A DNA stretch of 11,904 nt from Bacillota bacterium. Its GTDB lineage: Bacteria; Bacillota; Clostridia; Christensenellales; CAG-138. Position 1 is the first letter of the stretch, and every line of letters begins with the position of its first letter. The notes beneath the pieces were generated by a model. It saw only the letters and a program-made list of their open reading frames with translations, had not been told where the DNA came from and searched no databases. The stretch lies in assembly GCA_023451115.1 (NCBI GenBank), contig JAEXFV010000079.1, positions 1 through 11,904 of the forward strand, written 5' to 3'. A program made the translations under genes and the position numbers. This document shows positions 1-5,356 of this stretch, in pieces.

Positions 1-1
1 G

Positions 2-100
2 ACTAATCAATACTATCATGTATACACAAGAAAGGATTGGTATTATATCATGTGGCTTCCTATGCAGCCGTATGCTGTAGATGTTGTAAAAAAGCAATAA
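2..100 (+). CDS. possible 3' end of an upstream gene, partial
   Basis: The frame beginning at base 2 stays open for 32 codons and ends with TAA at 98-100. The residues are rich in Tyr (including HVYTRKDWYYIMW) and end in DVVKKQ. I do not recognise a family. The composition is AT-rich and uses AGA and ATA-like codons more than the genes downstream, so this may be non-coding. A second frame on the same strand is also open until about base 78, which weakens the case. The tail would end about 145 nt before the transketolase start. Only the sequence to the left of the window could settle it. Confidence 0.22.
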   Translation, partial: TNQYYHVYTRKDWYYIMWLPMQPYAVDVVKKQ

Positions 101-148
101 TAGTGGAATGCCGGTTGTATTATAGAAAGCAATCAAAGCTGTAGGCTC

Positions 149-157
149 TGATATAGA
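149..157 (+). promoter_or_regulatory. weak candidate extended -10 promoter for the transketolase operon
   Basis: TG-A-TATAGA at 149-157 resembles an extended -10 element (TGnTATAAT), and I see no good -35 box at the usual distance. It would give a leader of about 80 nt before the start codon at 246. The 101-245 stretch otherwise shows no clear riboswitch, terminator or operator. This is a weak call, made because the operon needs a start somewhere in this AT-rich leader or further upstream. Confidence 0.22.
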
Positions 158-245
158 ACGTAATTTTTCTAAATCCCATGAGTGAGGGAAGAATTCCAGC
201 CCGTTTTTAGGCAGGCAAAAGGCAGTAAATCAAGGAGGGATATTG

Positions 246-1088
246 ATGCAAAATATGGATCGGGAGGCCCTGGAACGCCATGCGTATCAAATGCGCCGCA
301 ATATCGTGCATACCGTGGCGACCAATGGGGAAGGGCATGCGGGCGGCGCAATGTCCAGCACGGATATTGTAGCAACCTTGTTTTTTGGTGTGATGGATCT
401 CACTGCGGAGGATCCAAAGCTTCGGGACAAATTCCTGCTCAGCGGCGGTCACAAATGTCTGGCGCTGTATAGCGCGCTGGTAGAAAAGGGCGTTTTGGAC
501 GCAGGATTGCTCAAAACCTACAATCATCTGGGTACGATATTCCCCGGGCATCCAGACGCTACCAAAATAAAGGAAATTGATTTTTCCACAGGCTCTTTGG
601 GACATGGCCTGCCTTTGGGATGCGGATATGCCATAACGGCAAAACGTTTGAATCTCAAATATAAAACCTATGTGCTGATGGGCGATGGAGAGCAGGGAGA
701 AGGCAGCAACTGGGAAGCGGCGGCATTTGCAGCCCAGAACAAGCTGGACAATCTGGTTGCCATAATCGATGAGAACACGCTGCAGATTAACGGCAGGACT
801 TGGGAAGTTTGCAAGCCTACCTCTTTTGAAGAGCGCTATGCAGCATTTGGCTGGGCGGTAAAATCTGTGGATGGTCACGATGTTGGAGCGTTGTACGAGG
901 CATTGAGCGCTGCGCCGCTTGTAGAAGGCAAACCCACCATGATCGTAGCCAAAACCGTCAAGGGTAAGGGATTATCCTTTATGGAAGATAATATCAAGTA
1001 TCATCACTGGAACCCCAATGCAGAACAGGCTGCCTTGGCCATAAAAGAAATTGACGAGTATGGGAGGGAAAAAGGGTGGCTGAACTAA
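246..1088 (+). CDS. transketolase, N-terminal (TPP-binding) subunit of a split enzyme
   Basis: This 280-residue protein is the N-terminal half of transketolase, which moves two-carbon ketol units between sugar phosphates in the cytoplasm. Visible family motifs are GHAGGAMSSTD (30-40), GSLGHGLPLGCG (116-127), the thiamine diphosphate/Mg motif GDGEQGEG (147-154) with following WEAA, and DENTLQ (175-180). The pyrimidine/Glu domain is missing and is encoded by the next gene, which is the usual two-subunit layout in many Firmicutes and archaea; the length fits such subunits. I place the start at ATG 246 because AAGGAGGG (232-239) sits 6 nt upstream; an in-frame TTG at 243 and ATG at 255 are alternatives. 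The 3' end overlaps the next gene by 13 nt, which suggests translational coupling and fixed stoichiometry. The natural sugar substrates cannot be read from sequence; some split transketolases act on other sugars such as apulose phosphate. Confidence 0.93.
   Translation: MQNMDREALERHAYQMRRNIVHTVATNGEGHAGGAMSSTDIVATLFFGVMDLTAEDPKLRDKFLLSGGHKCLALYSALVEKGVLDAGLLKTYNHLGTIFPGHPDATKIKEIDFSTGSLGHGLPLGCGYAITAKRLNLKYKTYVLMGDGEQGEGSNWEAAAFAAQNKLDNLVAIIDENTLQINGRTWEVCKPTSFEERYAAFGWAVKSVDGHDVGALYEALSAAPLVEGKPTMIVAKTVKGKGLSFMEDNIKYHHWNPNAEQAALAIKEIDEYGREKGWLN
1063..1067 (+). promoter_or_regulatory. ribosome binding site fixing a GTG start
   Basis: GGAGG at 1063-1067 lies inside the end of the upstream subunit gene, 8 nt before the GTG at 1076. 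It supports a GTG start for the second transketolase subunit and an overlap of 13 nt between the two genes. Confidence 0.7.
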
Positions 1089-2026
1089 GAGATCCCCGCA
1101 AGGCATTTGAAGAAAAGCTGGTGCAGCTAGGCCGGCAAAATGAGAAAATTTATGCACTTTCCTGCGATTCCGCTTCTGGCGGCGGTTTGGGCGCATTCTT
1201 TAAGACATTCCCGGAGCGCAGCGTAGAGATTGGCATCAGCGAACAGAACGGCGTGGGCATTGCCGCGGCAATGGCAAAGCAAGGGCTTGTTCCTGTGCTG
1301 GTGATTATCAATCCCTTCCTGACCATGCGGGCATATGAGCAAATCCGCGATGATCTGGGCTACAGCAATACCAATGTAAAGATTGTGGGCAGCGGCGGTG
1401 GCCTGGCTTATTCTACGCTGGGATCCACCCATATAGCGGTAGAAGATGTGGCCCTGATGCGTACCATTCCACATTTGACAATCTTAGCCCCTGGCGATGC
1501 TGCGGAAGTGGAGTTTGCACTGGAGCAGGCCATTGCCATCGAAGGCCCTGTTTACATCCGCATGCCCCGTCAGGCACGCAAAGAGCCTTTGCCTCAGGCA
1601 GAGCGCAATATGCGGCTTGCAAAAGCGGAAATCCTGGGCAACGGACAGGATGTGGCCTTGGTCACTTATGGCCCCAGCGCCGAGCAAGCGGTTGCTGCAA
1701 AAGAGCTGCTGGCGCAAAAGGGGATTGGCGTAACAGTGCTCAACATGACTACCATTAAGCCGCTGGATGAGGAAACCATTCTGGAGTACGCTGGCAAGGC
1801 AAAGGCTGTGGTAACGCTGGAAGAGCATAGCCCTGTAGGCGGCATTGGCACCGCGGTGGCGGAAGTGCTGGCGCATCATTGCGTAGCGGTTCCCCTGCTT
1901 ACGTTGGCAGTTCCTGAGGGTTCCAAGCAAACAGGCCCTTATGGAGAGCTTGTAAAGTTCTATGGCTTGGATGGAGAAAGCGTTGCAAAGCAAACGGAAG
2001 CGTTCCTTGCATCTCATAAAAAATAA
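1076..2026 (+). CDS. transketolase, C-terminal (pyrimidine-binding) subunit
   Basis: This 316-residue protein is the complementary half of the split transketolase. It contains the pyrimidine-binding domain with the catalytic glutamate in GISEQN (Glu56), followed by the typical FLTMRAYEQIRDD stretch (81-93) and GSTHIAVEDVALMRTIP (116-132), corresponding to the family's G-x-T/S-H-x-x-ED-x-A motif. The C-terminal transketolase domain follows from about residue 190 (VALVTYGPSAEQAVAAKELL region). The two chains should assemble into one TPP-dependent enzyme whose active site lies at their interface. The start is GTG at 1076, chosen for the GGAGG 8 nt upstream. The next gene begins 17 nt after the stop. 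No key residue looks lost, so I expect an active enzyme. The distantly related 1-deoxyxylulose-5-phosphate synthase is unlikely because that enzyme is a single long chain. Confidence 0.93.
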   Translation: MAELRDPRKAFEEKLVQLGRQNEKIYALSCDSASGGGLGAFFKTFPERSVEIGISEQNGVGIAAAMAKQGLVPVLVIINPFLTMRAYEQIRDDLGYSNTNVKIVGSGGGLAYSTLGSTHIAVEDVALMRTIPHLTILAPGDAAEVEFALEQAIAIEGPVYIRMPRQARKEPLPQAERNMRLAKAEILGNGQDVALVTYGPSAEQAVAAKELLAQKGIGVTVLNMTTIKPLDEETILEYAGKAKAVVTLEEHSPVGGIGTAVAEVLAHHCVAVPLLTLAVPEGSKQTGPYGELVKFYGLDGESVAKQTEAFLASHKK

Positions 2027-2043
2027 ATTTTCAGGGGGTAAAA

Positions 2044-3396
2044 ATGGGCACGGTTAACTATTTGGCAAATGGAGAAGGGCGAGTAGGCGTTAATTATTCC
2101 CTCCGTTCCTTAAATGCAGCTGCTTGCCAGGGGCAGGATACAAATGTCAATCGGGTGTTGGACATGAAGATTACCCCGGAAGACTATGCTTTGCTCCAGA
2201 ATAAAGTGCAGTTTATTGGCGTAACCGATCGGTTTGCGGACGTAATTAAAACCTTTGACGTTCCAGAAGGTGAAACGCCTGCGGGCTTCCGCCTGGAAAG
2301 CACGCTGGAAAATGGCGGCCTGCTCAGCGTAGATCTGGTGCGGGATATCTCTTATGATAAAAACGGCATGAAGCGGCCTACCGGCGTGATTTTCTCCGCT
2401 GACTCCGCCAATCCTTATGAAGTGGCGCCTATTGCGCCGCTGCTGGGCAACCTTACCTGCAACCCTGGCATTGTATACGACTTGTTTATCAACAACCCCA
2501 AGGCCAATGTAGGCGACAAGTTTAAGACCCGGGAAGAGGTTATGGCAGAGCTGGGCAGGGTTTTAGGCCCAGGCTGCGATATCAGTGTGGAGCTGAACAA
2601 CCCCTTTGAAGAGGACTTTAACAAGATCCTGGAAGAGTGCGAGCAGTTTAAAGAAATGCTCAGCGAATACCGCCTGGTGGTAAAAGTACCCCATACCGGC
2701 CCTGTGAACAGCGCCAATGTAAAGGAACTACTGGAAGGCGATAAACGCTTCTCTATGCGTTATGATCAGGCACCCACTGCGGATGCGTTGCGCGGCCATA
2801 ACCTGGCGCTGAAGCTTCGTGAACACGGCTACCGCATCAATTACACCCTGATGTTTGAGCCTTACCAAACCGCTATGGCTATGCAGGCAAAACCATACTT
2901 CATCAACAGCTTTATCCGTCACCGCATGAAGCAGACCACCGCTATGAAACGCTTGGTAGAGCTTTATGAGCTTACAGGCGAGCGCAAGTACCTGGAAACC
3001 CTGCGGGCAGATTTGCTGGCGGCAGATTACCTGAGCAAGGGAGAAACCGAGCGTGATTTGCTGGATGTGTATCGCATTGCCAAAGACGTGATACGCTATC
3101 GCAACATCGACAATGCCGAGGGCAGCGACGGTTTGGACGCGGTGCGGCATAATCTGCGCCTGTTGCGCAACAATAATCTGCGGGATACTCGTTTGATTTT
3201 CTGCTCCATGGAGGGGGATTACAACTATCCCGACATCGACAGGCTGATGGCGGATCCGGAATATGCCGATGTGGTGGACCGGGTTGTAATTACGGCGGAA
3301 CCCGGCTATCTGGCCCGGTTTACCAGCACCAACCAGGTGGTTTCTTACCAGCGCCGCTTTATGAACGCGGTGCATAACGATAAGCATCAGAAGTAA
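2044..3396 (+). CDS. divergent, enlarged transaldolase / fructose-6-phosphate aldolase-like protein
   Basis: This 450-residue protein carries the signature strands of the transaldolase family inside a much larger chain. The matches to E. coli fructose-6-phosphate aldolase (FSA), recalled from memory, run in order. GVIFSADSANPYEV (114-127) matches the first strand. LTCNPGI (137-143) matches VTTNPSI. DISVELN (179-185) is the third strand. LVVKVPHTG (211-219) matches IVVKVPVT, making Lys214 the likely Schiff-base lysine. YTLMFEPYQTA (267-277) matches GTAVYGAAQG, with Thr268 and Gln275 kept. PYFINSFIRHR (284-294) matches EYVAPYVNRI. LIFCSM (384-389) matches VLAASF, and RVVITAEP (413-420) is strand 8. 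Extra parts are about 110 N-terminal residues of unknown fold and a roughly 90-residue insert (about 292-380) between strands 6 and 7. GGGGG lies 5 nt before the ATG. It sits directly behind the split transketolase, which supports a sugar-phosphate aldol-transfer role; substrate and activity are inferred. Confidence 0.72.
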   Translation: MGTVNYLANGEGRVGVNYSLRSLNAAACQGQDTNVNRVLDMKITPEDYALLQNKVQFIGVTDRFADVIKTFDVPEGETPAGFRLESTLENGGLLSVDLVRDISYDKNGMKRPTGVIFSADSANPYEVAPIAPLLGNLTCNPGIVYDLFINNPKANVGDKFKTREEVMAELGRVLGPGCDISVELNNPFEEDFNKILEECEQFKEMLSEYRLVVKVPHTGPVNSANVKELLEGDKRFSMRYDQAPTADALRGHNLALKLREHGYRINYTLMFEPYQTAMAMQAKPYFINSFIRHRMKQTTAMKRLVELYELTGERKYLETLRADLLAADYLSKGETERDLLDVYRIAKDVIRYRNIDNAEGSDGLDAVRHNLRLLRNNNLRDTRLIFCSMEGDYNYPDIDRLMADPEYADVVDRVVITAEPGYLARFTSTNQVVSYQRRFMNAVHNDKHQK

Positions 3397-3422
3397 CCCG
3401 ATTGATTTTGTCTCCTCCGTAT

Positions 3423-3468
3423 GGGGACCTTGGCCGGCAATCGCAGCTGCAGGTCAAGGCCCCTTTTT
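3423..3468 (+). terminator. intrinsic terminator of the transketolase/transaldolase-like operon
   Basis: GGGG (3423-3426), a bulged A, and CCTTG (3428-3432) pair with CAAGG (3455-3459) and CCCC (3460-3463). The stem is followed at once by TTTTT (3464-3468) and then an AT-rich run. The 22-nt loop contains a further small palindrome, GCAGCTGC (3443-3450). It lies 27 nt after the stop of the third gene and is a good rho-independent terminator. Confidence 0.85.
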
Positions 3469-3562
3469 ATTATGCCTTTTGGGGTTGGGGGATGTTATGC
3501 AAGATCAATGAAAAAACGTATGACTCTGGGGCAAACTATAATACAGAGGTTTGCAAATGGAG

Positions 3563-3597
3563 AAAACGCCTGCTGGGGCCAATGGCCACAGCAGGCG
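3563..3597 (-). terminator. hairpin terminator for the minus-strand Pro-rich gene
   Basis: CGCCTGCTG (3567-3575) and CAGCAGGCG (3589-3597) form a perfect 9-bp stem. Nested inside is GGCC-AAT-GGCC (3577-3587). Read on the minus strand, the stem is followed by TTTT (3566-3563), as expected for termination of transcription coming from 3914 toward 3642. The gene stop is 45 nt upstream of the stem. In the + direction the stem is followed only by a short TTT after a mismatch, so a weaker bidirectional role is possible. Confidence 0.68.
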
Positions 3598-3641
3598 CTT
3601 TGCGGCAGAAATAAGGGGGCGATTGTGCTGTAGTCCAACGG

Positions 3642-3914
3642 TTAGAACCGTCTCCACCAAAAGGGGAAGGGAAACCGGAAGCGAGGCGGCCAAGGCCTGG
3701 GACGAGATTGAGGCGGCCTGGGGGGCTGGGGTGGCCTGGGTGGTTGAGGCGGCCTGGGCGGTTGCGGAGGCCTGGGCGGCTGGGGCGGCCTGGGGCCTGG
3801 ATTGGGCCCGGGCCTTGGTCCGGGTCTAGGCCCCGGTGGGGGAGGCGGAGGAGGAGGGGGTGCAACAGGGCCACTCCACCACTGCCGCAAGGGATGGTTG
3901 TATCTAATTGGCAT
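3642..3914 (-). CDS. small Pro/Arg-rich low-complexity protein of unknown function
   Basis: The predicted 90-residue protein has a short N-terminus with tandem Trp (QWW, 11-13), nine consecutive prolines (19-27), GPRP/GPNP repeats (28-41), an Arg-Pro-Pro-Gln-Pro-Pro hexapeptide repeated about 4.5 times (42-69), and an aromatic/Arg tail ending FPFPFWWRRF. I count 43 Pro, 15 Arg and 5 Trp, with no Asp, Glu, Lys or Cys, so it should be strongly basic, extended and unable to fold as a normal globule. There is no signal peptide or membrane span. ATG at 3914 is chosen because GGAGG (3923-3927) lies 8 nt upstream; the frame stays open further to a TTG at 4040, but that has no good ribosome site and would run close to the purine promoter. 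A hairpin with a T-run follows. The + strand is also open here, but those frames lack such signals. Similar Pro/Arg-rich low-complexity proteins occur among spore coat and surface proteins; that is only a guess. Translating the proline run probably needs EF-P. Confidence 0.6.
   Translation of the reverse strand: MPIRYNHPLRQWWSGPVAPPPPPPPPPGPRPGPRPGPNPGPRPPQPPRPPQPPRPPQPPRPPQPPRPPQSRPRPWPPRFRFPFPFWWRRF
3708..3860 (-). repeat. in-frame tandem repeat tract (poly-Pro, GPRP, RPPQPP units)
   Basis: The G-rich + strand (C-rich minus strand) holds three adjacent repeat types within the small minus-strand gene. They are nine Pro codons (3834-3860), GPRP/GPNP units (about 3792-3833), and an 18-nt unit encoding RPPQPP repeated about 4.5 times (3708-3791). 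Codon choice varies between copies, so the peptide repeat is kept better than the DNA repeat. That favours selection on the protein over pure slippage. Confidence 0.72.
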
Positions 3915-3922
3915 ATCGAGCG

Positions 3923-3927
3923 CCTCC
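3923..3927 (-). promoter_or_regulatory. Shine-Dalgarno sequence of the Pro-rich gene
   Basis: CCTCC on the + strand reads GGAGG on the minus strand, 8 nt before the ATG at 3914. It decides the start for this gene over the earlier in-frame TTG (4040) and ATG (3956) candidates. The AT-rich stretch upstream (about 3940-3965, minus strand) contains TATATA with a poor -35 match about 18 nt away. I do not call a promoter there. Confidence 0.6.
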
Positions 3928-4048
3928 AATATCTGAAATAAAAGGTTCCATACCATATATATGTGCCTGCGCCAGAGTTGGTGAACAGAAGCAAGCCATT
4001 CTTGCAATGGAAAATGACGATTATATACATATTTTTTCAAAAGATAAC

Positions 4049-4077
4049 TTGTATTTGGTCGGAATAATATGTATAAT
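4049..4077 (+). promoter_or_regulatory. sigma-A type promoter of the purine operon
   Basis: TTGTAT (4049-4054) and a perfect TATAAT (4072-4077) are separated by exactly 17 nt. Transcription should begin near 4084, giving a leader of roughly 43 nt before the purE start at 4127. That leader is too short for a purine riboswitch, and I see no clear PurR-box-like palindrome, so any purine control of this operon would act by a means not evident here. Confidence 0.8.
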
Positions 4078-4126
4078 TATTTTATAAATTAGATTAATGT
4101 TCGTATTTAGAGAGGCGGTATTGCGG

Positions 4127-4615
4127 ATGAAACGAATTGCGATTGTAATGGGCAGCGATAGCGACCTGCCTGTGGTGCAGCCGGCAGCAGAATTGCTCAA
4201 ACAATTGGAAATCCCCTTTGTCGTTCGGGTGCTTTCCGCCCACCGTACGCCGGGGCAGGCGGCGGCGTTTGCGGCGAGTGCCAGGGAGAACGGCTTTGGC
4301 GTTATCATTGCCGCAGCAGGAAAAGCCGCCCATTTGGCAGGTGCAATGGCAGCTCAAAGTACCCTGCCTGTGATTGGGATCCCGGTGAAATCCTCAACCC
4401 TGGATGGCCTGGACGCGCTGCTTTCCACTGTGCAGATGCCCTCAGGCATGCCGGTAGCCACAGTGGCAATTGACGGAGCCTATAACGCAGCGTTGCTGGC
4501 GGCGCAAATGTTGGCCATCGAGGATAGCGGTCTGGCTGAAAAATTAGCGGATATTCGCAAAGCACAAACGGAAAAAATCTTAAAGAAGGATCAAGAAATT
4601 CAAAAGAATTTTTAA
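4127..4615 (+). CDS. purE: 5-(carboxyamino)imidazole ribonucleotide mutase / AIR carboxylase PurE
   Basis: PurE makes 4-carboxy-AIR in step 6 of de novo purine synthesis. The 162-residue chain shows GSDSD (9-13), SAHRTP (37-42, with the catalytic-type His39), AGKAAHLAG (64-72) and VQMPSGMPVATVAI (102-115). These are class I (N5-CAIR mutase type) features; class II enzymes have a different AGRSNALSG-type loop. Class I PurE normally works with PurK, but no purK lies between purE and purC, where it might be expected, or elsewhere in the window. The start at ATG 4127 gives the normal family N-terminus MKRIAIVMGSDSD. GAGAGG lies 11 nt upstream; a TTG at 4121 is closer to it, and an ATG at 4097 would leave almost no leader. 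It is the first gene of the purine operon, 20 nt before purC. Confidence 0.93.
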   Translation: MKRIAIVMGSDSDLPVVQPAAELLKQLEIPFVVRVLSAHRTPGQAAAFAASARENGFGVIIAAAGKAAHLAGAMAAQSTLPVIGIPVKSSTLDGLDALLSTVQMPSGMPVATVAIDGAYNAALLAAQMLAIEDSGLAEKLADIRKAQTEKILKKDQEIQKNF

Positions 4616-4635
4616 TTAAGACGGGAGAGGAATAC

Positions 4636-5346
4636 ATGGAAAAGATTCAGCAGCTGTATGAAGGCAAAGCCAAAAAGGTTTATGCAACGGAAGACCCGAA
4701 TTTTTATATTGTTGACTATAAGGATGACGCTACCGCTTTTAACGGATTAAAAAAAGGCACCATAGTTGGCAAAGGTGCGATTAATAACCGGGTAACCAAT
4801 CATTTGATGCGCATGCTGGAAAGCAAGGGCATCCCCACCCATTTTGTAAAAGAGCTTTCCGACCGGGAGACACTGGTAAAAAAGGTAGAAATTGTGCCGT
4901 TAGAGGTAATCGTGCGCAATATTGCCGCCGGCTCTTTGGCCAAACGCCTTGGCTTGGAAGAAGGCGTAAAAATGAAGTCCACAGTGCTGGAATACAGTTA
5001 TAAAGACGATGCGCTGGGGGACCCTATGGTGAACGAATACCATATCCGCGCCATGGGCTTTGCAACGGAAGAAGAAATGCAAACCATTAGCAGCTACGCT
5101 CTGAAAATCAACGAAATCCTCAGTGAATACTTAAAGGATATGAATATTGAGCTCATCGACTTTAAGCTGGAGTTTGGCCGCACGCCAGATGGCACCATTG
5201 TGCTGGCGGATGAAATCTCCCCCGATACCTGCCGTTTTTGGGACAGCGTCACCCATGAAAAACTGGATAAGGACCGTTTCCGCAGGGATCTTGGCAATGT
5301 AGAAGGGGCTTATCAGGAAATTATGAAGCGTTTGCTGGGAGAATAA
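4636..5346 (+). CDS. purC: SAICAR synthetase PurC
   Basis: This enzyme joins aspartate to CAIR with ATP to give SAICAR in the cytoplasm. The 236-residue length is typical for the short bacterial form. Visible motifs are LYEGKAKKVY (7-16), DDATAFNG (30-37), PLEVIVRNIAAGS (88-100), a central EYSYKDDALGDPMVNE stretch (119-134), DFKLEFG (175-181), and the signature LADEISPDTCRFWD (190-203). GGGAGAGG lies shortly before the ATG. It follows purE by 20 nt and precedes purF by 10 nt. The next enzyme, adenylosuccinate lyase (PurB), is not in this window and must be encoded elsewhere if the pathway is complete. Confidence 0.96.
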   Translation: MEKIQQLYEGKAKKVYATEDPNFYIVDYKDDATAFNGLKKGTIVGKGAINNRVTNHLMRMLESKGIPTHFVKELSDRETLVKKVEIVPLEVIVRNIAAGSLAKRLGLEEGVKMKSTVLEYSYKDDALGDPMVNEYHIRAMGFATEEEMQTISSYALKINEILSEYLKDMNIELIDFKLEFGRTPDGTIVLADEISPDTCRFWDSVTHEKLDKDRFRRDLGNVEGAYQEIMKRLLGE

Positions 5347-5356
5347 GAGGAACGAT

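Noticed and set aside
207..878. Long minus-strand open frame opposite the transketolase gene
   Set aside because: Antisense shadow of a well-supported gene, with no family resemblance. The same holds for the other long antisense frames opposite the purine genes.
3630..3660. tRNA-like stretch (GTAGTCCAACGGTTAGAACC) resembling a D-arm
   Set aside because: No matching acceptor stem, anticodon arm or T-arm follows, and the bases overlap the last codons and stop of the minus-strand gene. Chance resemblance or at most a remnant.
3708..3791. CRISPR array or other DNA repeat system
   Set aside because: Units are 18 nt, contiguous, imperfect and in frame with a Pro-rich protein. There are no spacers.
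3551..3941. Open + strand frames rich in Ala/Trp or Arg/Gly/Pro across the repeat
   Set aside because: They are the complement of the repetitive C-rich minus-strand gene, have no ribosome site of quality, and end without meaningful composition. GC-rich repeats keep several frames open.
3915..4040. N-terminal extension of the Pro-rich protein from TTG 4040
   Set aside because: No convincing ribosome site upstream of 4040, the extension runs close to the purine promoter, and a good GGAGG sits before ATG 3914. Not excluded.
4097..4126. Earlier purE start at ATG 4097
   Set aside because: It would begin only about 13 nt after the predicted transcription start, has no ribosome site, and adds ten residues absent from the family N-terminus.
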